Assembly (NCBI RefSeq): GCF_041296385.1
Contig: NC_091023.1
Coordinates: forward strand, 10,602,924 to 10,666,923
Length of the DNA stretch: 64,000 nucleotides
Source of the DNA: Aphelocoma coerulescens
Lineage: Eukaryota; Chordata; Aves; Passeriformes; Corvidae
Direction: 5' to 3'
Each line of letters begins with the position of its first letter. Position 1 is the first letter of the stretch. Below, piece by piece: positions 41,499 to 54,600 of the stretch. The translations under genes were made by a program, and so were the position numbers. The notes under the pieces were generated by a model, which was not told the origin of the DNA, did no database searches, and worked only from the letters and a program-made list of their open reading frames with translations.

Positions 41499-44400
41499 AG
41501 TATTTTTTATTTTGTAGTTTATAGTTTAATAGTGACACTATTAAGAAAAAAAAAAATCAACTGTTATCTTCAACACAGAAAAATGGACCAAATGCTAAAA
41601 ATACGGTAACATAGCAAAGCATGAAGGGATGATAGAGTGTACCTGTGCTTTGCAAGCAAAGAAGTCAAAAAGAGAAACAGGGTAAATGTAGCAGGTTAAA
41701 GAGGGGCAATTTTTTCAATTTTAACAATGCACCTGTTTAAATTTCCACCTGTCTAAAATATCTTTTTGTCCTCCTAAAGATTTCAATTAGTCACGTTCAC
41801 TTTCCCCAAATGAAAGTTGTTCTCCTTGAATTTACCATCATTGCAAAAAGCTGAGTATTGCTCATTTTTCCCTTCATGTAGCCATGGTACAGATCTTCAT
41901 TTCCACCAAAATAAGGAATGCCTTACCTTACTGACATCTAAGAGTCATTTTGAACCCTGTGGCAAGCTGAGCTGTCCTACCTCTTTCAAGCACTGTGCAG
42001 CTGAGCTACCTGCTGTTGGTCATTTCCAGGAAACACAACTGTACTATGAAAGGAAAATCTTTGTGGATAAATTCCAAAATAAGAAAAGAAGTAAGATAAC
42101 ATTGTCTTACCCTCAGTTAAGTAAACAACTTGTTAGTTTATGTCCTCATTATTATGTATCATTCTGCTCCATAAATGCCACGTTTGCTCTTTTGAAGTAT
42201 CAAGTAATTCAGAAATTGTGATGAGGAATTGCAGAAGAGGAATCAGTAATTACAACACCACAAACTTTTCTGAGAAAATGAAAATTAACCCCATTTTTCA
42301 GAGACCACTCAGCCAACGCCACCATCACTTACCTAGAGTGCCTGCATGAGTCAGAAGCGGAACAGCCACCATCATTTCAGCAAAGTACCCAACCTTTATT
42401 TCTCTGGGTATCACCACAGAGACCAAGTACTGTGAAAAAGCACATTGTACCATGCAGGGAAGGCTGCAGACTTTACCAGCCCTATGACATGGCAGGCGCA
42501 GCAAAGGACATGGTTGCACCTGCACCTTCTCCAGGAAAGAGAGGAGCTTCTGTATTTCTCCTATTTTAATATCTGTGTGAAGGCTCTAGCATCACAGCTG
42601 ACAGTGACTCCCAAACACCTTGTCCATCACTTGCACAGGAACCATCAAACCAAACAGGGAATTACTGAAAGACCAATGTCTCCTTGCTCTAGCAATTTTC
42701 AAGGTATTTCAGCAAAGTGCCTAAGCATCACTTACTTGGACACCAGCACTCCCCTGCAGCACATGCAGAAAGCTTCCAAGCTCCAAGTTTGTCTCTGAAG
42801 CCAAAACATCTCCCCTGTCACACGTATCCTGCTCTCTAGAGATTAAAATTCTCTTTCCTAACACAGCAATCTTCTCTTCAAAATGAAGGCCAGCTGGCTG
42901 AAGATTAATTACCATCCAGTGTTTTAATCTAAAAAATTCCCTCACTGACACACATCAGCTGTCACTCGAGGTGTCTTTGCATCTCTCACACAGCACAGGA
43001 AGCCCAGGTCAGACCTGAAACAAGTCACAGCTCCAACCACGGTGTTTGAAGCTCCCCACCTCCCCTCCATTCCTTTGCAGTCACTCACAAACTGACAAAA
43101 CAGAAGACCCCAGCCGAGATTTGCTGTAAGAGGAGAAACAAACTCAATCTTCTACCTCCCATGTACACTTCCTGAGGTTCTTTTACTCTCTCAATCAAGA
43201 CACACAACCCTGGGCACAGCATTTACATGAATGTTACTGGTGATGTACAAGCATGCAGTATCTTGTGAGGGGGATGATGGGAGGGTTTGTTTTGGTTTGG
43301 TTTTAATGCTACAGTTCAGTGAAGTAAGGGCAGAAAGAACCCATACAATCAGACTGGCTTAGTCTCCTCCACTCCAGCTTCAAGCTCTTTATTCCTTCAG
43401 GGAACTGTGCCACTGAAGGAAAGCTCCCATACACAGACTAGTTAAGTATTTTATTGACTAGCAAATCCAGCTTATGGAGTTCCTACCCTATAGTTATGTC
43501 TTAACAAATACTTGTGCATCACACTGAAAGACAGACTGCTGAAACTAGACAGGAACCAAGGCTGCTAGGTAATTCCCATTTTTTCTATTCACACAGATTC
43601 TGTATTTCAAAGAAAGCATGTGCCCTAATGGGTTAAAAATGTCCAGCCTACACAGGCTGGAGGGGATGGGCTGAAACAGAAGAAACACAATCAATTAAAG
43701 CTGTAGATATTCCCAGACTCTACGTTCCTCCATTATATAACACATCATCAGAGAGTTCAAATGTGCAAGTACACTTCAACAGCTCTACCAGCTGTAAGTG
43801 CACACCATCCTCCTGAAGCGTGTCTTATTTGAAAATTTAACAGGTCATTTCTTCCACATACCCAGCTTCCAAAAAAATAGAATTTTACAACAGTTGACAA
43901 TATGTGCACAGGTAAATCTTCTGTGATACACCACAGAGCAGTACATTTCACCTTCCAGTTCAGGTGGCTGACACCAGATCTTCTAACTAGACTCCCAAAT
44001 TATTACAAGCACTTGAACACACACAAATTTCCACTGTCTCATCTACCTGATCAAAAATTACTCTGAAGAAAATACACTTCACAATTACCCAAGGTTAAAT
44101 CTCTAATAATAGTCTTCAGAGAACATGACCTAGATATGTCAAACATGATCAGAAAGACATATATCAAGACATCTTTTAGTTAGTTAAGAGTGCCAAGCTT
44201 ATTTAAATCTCCTTTATCTGTTCACACCTTGGCTTTTATTAAATTTCCCATCATTTCTGTAAGCAAAGAGTAAAGCTGTTAAACTTGTGAATCTTTCTTT
44301 TTTTAAGTTACCAACATCTCTCCTTTACTATCTCTATTTCATGTAGTCAAAATAATAATCATCACAATCACAATTCATCAAAGGTCCAGAATTATGTAAA

Positions 44401-45001
44401 ACTAGAATAATGCTATTCATGTTTACAAACAGGTACTCTAACACATGAGATCATGTACAGATGACCAAAAGCCAGCTTTTAGCATTCTGACAAGTTGGGA
44501 ATTTAGACATATTTGTTAGTATTAATATATTTGTGTTGCAGCTCTTACCATGAAATGAAAACCACAAGATCTGCTGTAACAAGCCACAATAGCTTTGTCA
44601 TTTAAATTTTTCTTTTAAAATATATTCTTTAAATTTTTTTAAAAAGTAAGAGAATCTATACTTACTAATCCATAAAACAAATCATTAAACTAATGAACCC
44701 AAATCAAATTTATAACTGTCCAAGTAGTAGACAGTAAAGAAGAAAATGCTGGAGGTTAAAAAATCCTGTGTGAATATAGTTCTTCTTTTGTTATATGTAT
44801 TTTATAAAATCAAGGGGGTTTTAATGTTAAAATTCACTCATTCTTATTTATCTTCTACTTAATTCAGATTTGTTCCTGTGGTTCATTGCTGTGGTTGTGA
44901 CAGGAATACTACAAGACAAAGTAGGAAAGAAGAGCTGGAGGTAAATTCTGCTTGCCTTACTAAGCAAATCATCCTATTAAGGTCAGCAGAACATCCAAAT
45001 A

Positions 45002-45003
<2 letters not shown>

Positions 45004-45051
<48 letters not shown>
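45004..45051. repeat. 48-nt poly(A) run
   Basis: An uninterrupted A48 in the middle of the intron. Avian genomes have few poly(A)-tailed retroposons, so such a long run is noticeable. No poly(A) signal, recognisable gene fragment or clear target-site duplication was found next to it, so a retrocopy tail is only one possibility. Simple slippage growth is the other. Confidence 0.9.
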
Positions 45052-45052
<1 letters not shown>

Positions 45053-47257
45053 ATAAAATCCAATAACAAGTAAGGAACATATGTGCTTCCCAAGCAGAGT
45101 GTCCATCCCTGTAATAAAGATCAAAAGAAAAATACAGAAGTAAAAACACCTTCAGAAAACTGCAGTACCATACAAAATTAGCACCTCTAGAACAAACTCT
45201 TTGTGTATATCCAGGCTCTCCACATTTCTCTATACCCATCCTCTCAAATATCACCATCCCAATTCCCCTCACATCACAAACACCTTGCAATTCTCTCTTG
45301 CATCATCCTACCATAGTTTCTGCGTCCCCCAAGTAATTTCTCTTTCATTCCCATCTCCTTCCCATACCAGTTTCTGCAAGTGCTCCCCAGCCTGTACCTC
45401 AAGTTCCCCATTATCTCATGTCAGCAACCCCCAGTCTCTCTTCTAGTCACAGCACAGGTCCCATGAACAACTTTCCCTTCCTTTTTCCTCTCATCTCTTA
45501 AGAGTATTTCATAACTCTGCCAATCAAACACAGTAATTAGTTTTCACTGAAACTTGGCACAGAGGTTAAACCTAAAATCATATTAGTTTTGGAAAATAAT
45601 ATCTATTTCTCTTCCATATCACTGGACACCAAAATTATTTTTTAAAGCTTATGTGACTTTATTCACATAATAATCAGTACTGAACAGGTTCACTTTCAGA
45701 GCTTCAATAAACTAGAAAATAAAACACTTTCTTCACAAACAAGCTATTATACAGTTACTTGTTCAAAAGAATATTCAAGTACATTTACTTTCAGTACTTG
45801 CACTCATGTATTTATGACGTCATTAAAATTGTACAGTCCTAACGAATATAAAAATTTTAGCTATTATAAAGTATTCCTGAAACAATGCAACATACTGAAG
45901 ATATTGGTCAAATAACATTCCTACTCCACAGCTGCTTGCTACATTTTATTTAAGAGCTGCAATTCTCTATTTACAAGTGTCATCTAAGGAATTTTATGAT
46001 CTCCCTACAGTTGCTATTAAGAATCAGCATCATCCTCACCCTATAATGTCCTGTTTCATTTTCAAATTTAAACCACATTCAAAAACCAGTTCAAACATTA
46101 ACTATATGTGGAAACCATGTGCTAAACATGTCCAGGTAGTACCTCATAATCATATGAATTTGTTTATAAATCATTCCATTTCAGTTTTTAAGCCAGGAAA
46201 ACAGAAGAGAAACACTCAAAGCCATTAATTATAAGCTTGTGGTCTTGTTAAACAGGAGAACTGCAAATATGCAAGTATGGGGAGACACAGGTTCAATTTT
46301 GGCAAATAATTAAGTATGGGGGAAAACTGGTGTGTGCATACAGTAAGAAATGTACTGATTTGTCTACAGTAATACCCACAAAGCATAGAAAACTTACATA
46401 ATATGCTGGTATTTACCTTGGTGCTGACCCAAAACTACAGAAAGTTCTGTTCTTCAGTTCTGGAAACAACATGCCCCTAGAAACTTAATTTAACTGTACA
46501 AGTCTTGTTTTGGCACCCTTGTGGGTCTCTTACAACTCAGGATATCCTATGATTTTATGAATTGCTGTTTCTGTTGTTCCACCTTAAGTTTTTAACTTGA
46601 GAAAAACCCCCACAACTATCGCAAACTATAAAAGAAATAAATTTAAAAGGCAAGCAGTGTCCCAACAAAAGTAGAACCCAAGTATATAGTACAAGAATGA
46701 CGTGACTAATTTTCTGTTTACCATTGTGTATTTTCCTAAGAACCACACACGTTTAGTTCTACCCTTAGAAGTGTTTTACTTTAACAGGCGAAAGGTCTAA
46801 CAACCTTGTGCTGCATTCCCATTGTACTGTTTTCCATTTTCTTACATCACCAAAAAACCCCAAAACACCCATGCAGTGGGTGAAACAGTCAGCATCAAAG
46901 CTCGAGTGAGCCAAGTTACCACTTGCTTACACTACACATATTCTATTCGGTGTTATTAGCACTTACATTCAGGAGTTCTCAGAGTCATCAACAAAATGGA
47001 AACAAAGCTTTGAAGCTTTGGAGATCAGAGTAGGATACCTGGATTCATTCTACATCCTACTACAGCATTTCCTGTTTCTCCAGAGCCAACATCTAATGGT
47101 TTCCTTTTCGGAATATTTTTTGACTATATACTCAGAACAGAAGCTATCAACGGTTCATCTTCAAAACCCCTGCTCATTTGAGGAGCCTTCTCACAGCAAC
47201 CCCAAAAGCAGGATCCACAGCATATCCACAACATCTGCTCACTTGTTGTCTTGGGCT

Positions 47258-47899
47258 TGTGTGCAGGGTTCTGGCAGCGGGGGGCTACAGGGCTGGTTCC
47301 TCCAAGAAGCTGCTGAAAGTTTCCCCCATGTGTGACAGAGCCAGTGCCAGCCAGCTCCAAGATGGATCTGCTGCTGGCCAAGGCCAAGCCCATCACTGGC
47401 AGTGGCAGCACCTCTGGGATAATGTATTTAGGAACAGGAATAACTGCACAACTGCAGCCGGAGAAAGGAGTGAGAATATCTGAGACCACCGTGGATATCT
47501 GTGGAAACTACTCTGCAGAGGAAGTAGCAACAGAGACAACATGCAATGAACTGGCCAAAACCTCCATTCTCATACCCCTGTGCTGCTGTGGGGAGGAGGT
47601 AGAGAAATGGGGAGTAAAGCTAAGCCCAGGAAGAAGGGAGGGGTGAGGGAAAAGTGTTTTAAGATTTAGTTTTATTTCCTATTACCCTACTCTGATTTGA
47701 CTGGTAATAAATAAAACTAATTTGCCCAAGCTGAGTCTTTTTTGCCCATGACAGTAACTGATGAGTCATCTCTCCCGGCCCTTATCTCGACTCACAAGCT
47801 CTTTTTGTTGTATTTTTTCCTCCCCTGTCTAGCTGAGGAGGAGAGTGATAGAGTGGCTCTGGTAGGCACCTAGTGTCTAGCCAAGGCCAGCCCACCACA
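47258..47899 (+). mobile_element. Solo LTR of an avian ERVL-type endogenous retrovirus
   Basis: About 640 bp that match by eye a common avian LTR family. It opens TGTGTGCAGGGTTCTGGCAG, has an AAGTTTCCCCCATGTGTGAC block and then a GATGGATCTGCTGCTGGCC block. Overlapping AATAAA signals lie at 47706-47715. A TTATCTCGACTCACAAGC block follows, and it ends in GCCCACCACA. Orientation is plus, opposite to IRS1. No internal retroviral genes flank it, so it is a solo LTR left by recombination. Open frames of about 100 codons within it are LTR sequence, not genes. I could not find a convincing target-site duplication, and the ends are uncertain by a few bases. Confidence 0.8.
47706..47715 (+). terminator. 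LTR poly(A) signals
   Basis: Two overlapping AATAAA hexamers within the solo LTR, in LTR sense. They mark its R-region end and could terminate plus-strand transcription inside the IRS1 intron. Confidence 0.6.
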
Positions 47900-50800
47900 T
47901 CTGTGCATGCAAAACTCAAAGCAGGAGGAAAACACCTTAGGGCTACACTGCTCTCTCCCCTCAATTTTTCCATGTCATGGGCTGGTGTTACCCAGCACAA
48001 CTTGGCAACTGCAGCAACATGGCCTTCCAGCTACAGCACAAAAGTCCACTCATCAGAGGATCCAAGCACCAAAGAGTCACCAGCTAGGCTAGACACACAC
48101 AACAGTACCCAGTTCTCTAAAACAGAGGTAAAAGTTTAGAACTGCGCTGAAACTAACAGCAAAAAAAGAAGAGAGCTAGGGCAGGGCCAGATTTTTGGAA
48201 ACAGCCAAGAATATGTGACAGGGAAGGCTGTGGGATTGGAGAGTGTAGAGGAATGCTGTGGGTGAAAGAGAGATGTTTTTCAATTAAATTTGGGAAACAA
48301 CATGATTATTTCAGCCAGTATCCTTAATGTTAGAGAAATAATTATACTTGAAAGAGACTAAAAATACTTCCGAATCTAATGCCTGAACAACTTAGAGGCA
48401 GCTGGGAGGGAAGGACAGGGGAGCAGGGAAAAGGACAGTAGTCAGCTAGTTTGCATCAAAGCAGCAACAATCATTTTACCCGTTAGGAGATGAACAGCCA
48501 ACATTTGGCGTCATTGTCTTGTAGACTGCAACAAGAGAAAAATCCAGAATGGATAAAACAAGAGTTATCCAGATAGTTTAAGCCTTTGGGGTGGGGTGGA
48601 AGATTGCTCTATGGAGAAAAAGAAGCACGTGCAGTCCCTTTGGCATTTCTGAGATTAAAAGTGTAAATAATATCCCATGAAAGAGATGGAAGGTAAAGCA
48701 AGAGTACTTAGTGCAGCCTTCCCCAACCCTTGTTGTGATACCTGCAGCTTCACCTTTCCCTTCCCAGCTCCAGATGTTTTCTCCTCTCTGCTGTACCTGC
48801 AAACACATGAAGTAGCTTTTCCTTCATCTTTCGCTTGCTCAGACACCAACAGGACAAACCACAACCATAACCCTCCCCACTCTCAGCTGCAGCCTGAACA
48901 GCCTCAGCTGCCAGAAGAAGCACAAGGGAAGGTGGCCAAGGAGGCACAGCCCACTCTACTGCTCGCTGGGAAAGGCAGGCAATGCTTTGGGGAACTGGAG
49001 CACCCTTACTGCATGTGAAGTTTTCAGGTGAATGGTTTAACTGAAGGTGCTCAACGACTTTTTCAGGCATATGCAAGCAGTCCCATAAATCATTCAGCTC
49101 CAGGCAGGTTTTCTTAGGAATGACATAAGGTACAACCTACATGGAACAATTCTTCTGCCAAACCTAACTTTTATGTCTAAAGCAAAAAAGGTACAAACAC
49201 ATGTCAAAAAATAGCTGTAAGAACAAAACATTGTTGGGTTTCTTTCCTTAGCACACTCAAGAGATGAGATAGTTGGGCTGAACTTTGCAAGGAAAGTTTC
49301 ACTTTATGGCAAGAAATCCAGCCTGGGAAATAAGAGTCCCAAGGGTTAATGTCTGAGAAAGCTACAAGCAATCAACAAAGCTTTATAGTGTGTAGGGAGA
49401 AGGAACAGCCATGGCTCAAACTCCCCATATAATTACAAACTGATTCTTCCCTTGCCTCCCAGAAGAAGCTGCGCCTCCTCAATCCAATCCTAATTTTGGG
49501 AAATAAGAACCAACTTCAAACAGCAATGACTCTATTACACACTACCTTTTCACAGTGCTGCCCTTAAAAATATCTGCATAGTGTTTTTCAGCCAGTTCTT
49601 GTATCAGGTCTTCCACATCCTAATCTTTCACTGAACAGCATAATCACAGCAGGTATCTACCTAACACCACTATAGAGAGCACTGCCACAGCTTTTATGTT
49701 AAAAGTGACACACAGTTCAATTAAACAAGTTGTCCACAGCAAAATGAAAGCAGTGCATTTGGAAAAAAACTTTAAGCAAGCAGTTATGGCACTGCTCCCC
49801 ACCAGACCTGCCTTCTTATACCCTTCATATATTCATTATTTACTCCCACACTGACCAAAGATCTTTTCTCATACTTACTCCCCAATCTCATCACCACACA
49901 GGTGGGAGGGAACAGTAATGCTCCCAGCTAAGTGACTTAACTGCAGAACATGTTGCATCCTCTGGCAAAAATCCCCCCCTGAAGAATTCACAATGCTGTC
50001 CTAAGCAGATACGGATTTCCAGGGTAACAAGATCCATCTGCAAAAACAGGGCTCTTACAAGCACATGCCAGAACTGAGAAAAGGTGTGGCTGTGTAAATT
50101 TGTGTACATTTGGTCACAAATAATGTATGGTGACAGCATAGTTCTGTCAGAAAGCCACAAAAATTACTCTTGTCTACCAGTTACCACTTGAACCAGACCA
50201 ACAATATTTGCACTGATCTTAAGTCCTACCTTGAACTTTCAAATTAACTTGGTATTCATAGATCATGTAAGAGTAACACTTAATATTGCTTTGCTCTAAT
50301 GGGCAACAGCAGTAAGTACAAAGTAGCAAATGTGAAGATACTATTTTGCTTTTGTTCAGGTTATAAGAATGCAAAACACCTAAAAATGAAAAACATATCT
50401 CAGGCATCACACCAACACCAGCCCTCAGTGTTCTCTTCAGCGAGGCCAACAGGCAACACAAATACTGAGATGATGCAAACAGTGGTATGAGATTCACCCC
50501 CTAATGTCATTGCATATATTCATAGTAACTGCTTCAACTACTGAAATTGCTGCTGCTCAGGTATGTAGGAAACTGCTAAAATTGAGTGACAAAATTTACT
50601 AGATAACTACCTGCCAGTACTTGTCTACACAAAAACAAAACACTCTTCACCTTTCATGAAAGGACTTAACACAGGGGCGCTGTACTCTATGAGCTCTTAA
50701 CGAGACACATTGTTATGGGCTGCATAAAGTTCCCACTCAACAGAAACATCACACTGCTTCCAACAAGGCTCCTACTCATCTTACATGTCTGTAATCAACA

Positions 50801-51575
50801 TGCAACAACCTGGCAGAAGTTTTTATCGAATTAAAAATTAAAAACTTCAGGAAGAAACAGAACACATCAATCAATGCCAAAAACACAGTTCATAGTGCTC
50901 ATGTCTTGTACTGTTTGTAACACTGTTGTGAGTGTGGGACAGCCACACAGTATCAACTGAAACACACGTGATAGATACAATGTTCTAAACGCTTTGAAGT
51001 CTGTTTTCGAACTCAAAGAACCTTCCAACAGAATTAACGCTGGTCACAGCCCCATGAGGTAGATGCCCTTAGCCGTGCACATGTTAGCACGGTTCATTAC
51101 TCTACCCTTGGCCACAAGCGGGATGATTACTGACCAAACCAGGATTACACTGGAAGTTTCCTGTTTCCAGCCCAATACTAGAGGTAACTCGCTTTCACAC
51201 CCCTCTCCCACACACTTTTGAAGCACTGCTAATTCTGAAAGGTAAAAAAAAAGTGGCAACACAGTAAGCACAGTACAGTATCCCCGACTGAACAGGAGCA
51301 TCCAAACCTGCTTTGGAGGCACTCTCCAGCCCGTGCAGGTGCGGGCCAGCAGCTGGACACTCGCAGACATGCTGCGTTCCTGGATGCTTCCGCTACTAAA
51401 ACATGCTGCAGTGAGGCCAACGGCTCGACGAAACCACCCTAACCCGTGGCTGCCCCGGGGGACGATGCTGCCCGCCCCCCGCCCGCGGGATGGCACCGCC
51501 ACGAGAAGCCTCGACCCCAGCCCCCTCCCAGCGGTCGTTCCCGAGCGGAGCCGCGCCCCGTCCCGCCCCGTCCCG

Positions 51576-51585
51576 GCTCACCTTC
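51576..51585 (-). other. IRS1: IRS1 splice donor
   Basis: On the minus strand the sequence is GAAG followed by GTGAGC, a near-perfect U1 site. It lies 23 nt beyond the TAG stop codon. The exon ends at 51582 and the intron begins at 51581. Confidence 0.9.
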
Positions 51586-51604
51586 CCCGGCGGACGGCCG
51601 GCTC

Positions 51605-54600
51605 CTACATCTCCTCCCGCTTCTGGAAGCTGATGCTGGCGTACGCGCTCAGGTCCTCGCCGCAGTGGCCGCTCCCGCGCTGCTGGCCCGGGGGCTTCGG
51701 CGGCTGCGGCTGCTTCGCCTCGGCGGGGGCATGCGGGTGGTGATGGCGGCGGTGGCCGCAGTCCCTCACCAAGTCCAGGTCGATGTAGTTGAGCCCGTTC
51801 TCCAGGGCGGGCGCGGCCCCCGGCTCCCGGCGGGCGGCCGCCTCCCCCGCGCCAGGCCGCAGCCACACGTTCTCGAAGGAGGCCGAGCTATGCCGCTTCA
51901 CCTCCTCGGCGCCCCCCGCGCCGCCGCAGGGGAAGGGTGCCCCGAGCCCGCTCACCGCTCCGCGGGCCGCGCTCGGCGTGGAGGAGAAGGTCTCGGAGCT
52001 GTGCCGCCGCCGGCCGCCCTGCGGATCGGCGCGGATCACCTTGGCACTCTGGTTGCGGCCGGGGCTGAGGCTGACGCGGGTGAAGGCGCTACCCGCGCCC
52101 AGGCCCCCCAGCAGGGAGGAGGAGCGCGGCGGCGCCGCCGCCAGCTCGGCCGGCGGCCGCGGCAGCTCCGGGGACGCCGCGGTGGCGGCCGCCGGCGGGG
52201 GCTTTTCGGGGCCGGCGCGGCCCCCCCGCACCTCGGCGTAGCCGAGCAGGCGGGCGGGCGAGCCGGGGGACGGACTGTCGGCGCAGTCCGAGCAGGAGCC
52301 CCCCCCGGCCGCGGCGCCCCCCCGCTGCATCGCCACGTAGTCCCGGCCAGGCCGGGCTGCCCGCGCGGTAGCGAAGCCGGGCGGGCAGGGGGCCCGCGGC
52401 GGGCCCGGCTCCATGTTCATGTACTCCTCGGCGGCCTCGCTGCCCGGCGGCGGCAGGGCCATGTTCAGGGCAGCCGAGGGGAAGGGCGGCTTCTCGCCGG
52501 CTATGAACTCGATGTTCACGTACTCGCCGGGGCTCTTGGGCTCCGGGGGCAGCAGCACGGGGGGCTGCTCCCGGGCCCGTGGCAGGGTGCTGGCCTTGGG
52601 GCCGCCCAGCGACAGCCGCGTGGGGCGCGCCAGGCGGCCCTTGGTCTGCACGGCCGTGTCCACCTTGCGCGGGGGCTGCGCTTGAGGCGGGGGACCGCCC
52701 TCGGGGCCGCCGCCGCCGCCCAGGCTGTCGCTGCTGGTGGAGGAGGAAGAGTCCTCGGTCGCGTAAAGGAGGCGGCTGGAGCTGAGTGCGATGCGGGGCT
52801 GAGGGCTGCCCTGCTCGGCTGCCCCCGCCGGCCTGCTGCCGCCCCGCCGGTGCACGTGCTTGAAGGAGCGTGGCAGCGAGAAGTAAGAGTAGATAGGTTT
52901 GTGGTGCGCGGCGGTGACCGCCTCCTCAACCCCCGGCTGCCCCGCAGCCCCGAAGTAGCAGTCGGGCGGAGTGCTGGTGGTGGAGCCGCTGGCTGGGGAC
53001 ATGTTGATATAGTCGCTGCCGCCGCAGGGGAGCTTCCCCTCGTTGCTTTCCACTGAGAGTTTTGGGTGGTGGCCGGCACCATTTGTCCAGATCTTGCCGT
53101 ATCCCGCAGAGCTGTTGTCCGGGGAGTAGCTGCCACTGGGGGACATCATCATGTAGCCATTAGAGTCCACTGTGGCTGGAGGGTGGCGACCACCCCTGCC
53201 AGGGTTGATGATCTGCTGTGGGGCCGACACACTCTTAGGACTCATGGGCATATAGTCACCACCCTTGCCCCCTCCCCCCCCACTGGGCATAGGGGCTACA
53301 CCAGGTGACATGGGCATGTAGCCATCATCCGTGTGCGGGGTGGGGTTGGTCCGATGATGGCCACTGTCCATGGGGTGCATCTCCAGGCACTCCTCTGGGT
53401 AGGAGTGAGTGGGCACAAAGGCTGAGTGGCGGTAGGAGGGCAGCCTGCTGCTGCCACAGGGGTAAGAAGGCAGCATCTCCGTGTACTCCTCAATGGAAGC
53501 CACAGAAGACTGCGAGGGTGTCTTCTGGTGGGAGATGGTGGGCGAAGTGCCTGCAGAGTGAGTTCGCTTCCTGAATGCCTTCTCCAAGTCGGCAACCTCC
53601 TCACTACCACCTCGAGGACAGCAGGGTGTACTAGGATAGCGGGGTTGCTGCTGAGGGTGGCAGGTACGTGGGATGAAGTGGCCGTTGGGTGCTGCCAGGC
53701 TGCAGCAAGAGGAGGTGGCCTTCCCTCCCATGCAGATGTAGTTGAGGTCTTCATCACCTCGGGCAGGGGGGGTGTGTCCCAATGAATCAGGGGTTACACT
53801 GCGAAAAGAGCTGCGAAAGTCACATGGGCTAGAACCATACTCATCAGAAGAAATAAATCCACCATCACTAGGGGAGCCAGAAACTGAAGCACTAGACCTT
53901 CGTGGAAACAGGCAGTCTGAGGTGGAGCCATGGCCACTGGTGCTGCTGGATGACAGGCTGACTGGACTGGTGGCTGAAGGAGAGCAGCGTGAGGAAGGCA
54001 TTGGGATGGACCGGCTGTGGTTGAGTGGAGGATGGAGCCTGGAGTTGCCACGGTGTCTGTGTGAATGAGTCCGGTTAGCACTGGGACTAACTGGGCTACC
54101 ATCCACAGAGGCAGGTCTTGACATTGTGCCTTCCCCATCACTCGATGCTCGAACCCGGAAAGAGCTGGGTTTGCCACCTGTACCTCCACCACCGGCAGGA
54201 GAAGTGGCCGTGACACTCTCGGTCCTGGACCGCCGACTGAGCCCCACTTGGCTTGGGGGAGGGTTGCTGACATGGTGCCTGCTGCGAAGGGGCACAGAGA
54301 TTGGGTTGGAACAGTTTGAGGAGGACTGGCTCTTGCTGCGGGGCCGGAATTCCTCACTCATGGCTCGCATGGCCTCCAGGATAGTTTCATGCATGTTCTG
54401 TGCCACCACTGAGTCATCCACTTGCATCCAGAACTCACCAGGTCCAGTGACAGCTGAGCGTCCCACCTCAATGAAGAAGAAGTTCTCAGAGTGACCACAG
54501 CGGCGGATATTGAGCAGCTGCAGCACCACAGCAGCCGCATCTGAATTCAGCTTTACAAAGCTGATGGTCTTGTTAGTCAGGCACAGGCGGTAGATGCCAA

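Larger units (their letters stand above)
6380..51581 (-). other. IRS1: IRS1 intron 1 (about 45.2 kb), in the 3'UTR
   Basis: The single intron runs from donor GTGAGC (51581) to acceptor TTTCAG (6385-6380). It separates the stop codon from the bulk of the 3'UTR, as in mammals. It is mostly AT-rich unique sequence. Recognisable contents are an old CR1 fragment, an ancient interspersed repeat with a 10-mer array, a solo LTR, a 48-nt poly(A) run and a 62-bp direct repeat. I see no other convincing protein gene; the many open frames of 60-150 codons lack family similarity. Because the stop codon lies only 23 nt before the junction, the transcript should escape nonsense-mediated decay. Confidence 0.9.

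Noticed and set aside
41817..42221. 134-codon plus-strand open frame in the intron
   Set aside because: No recognisable family, no splice or promoter context, and the length is not surprising for 64 kb read in six frames.
44878..45290. Frames with poly-Lys or poly-Phe around the A48 run
   Set aside because: The homopolymer itself creates the open frame; there is no other coding evidence.
47332..47646. 104-codon open frame (begins MTEPVPASSK)
   Set aside because: It lies wholly inside the solo LTR and corresponds to non-coding LTR sequence.
51446..53056. 536-codon open frame on the plus strand opposite IRS1
   Set aside because: It is the antisense shadow of the GC-rich IRS1 coding sequence. 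The translation is low-complexity Arg/Gly/Ala with no domain, and several other frames are open here for the same reason.
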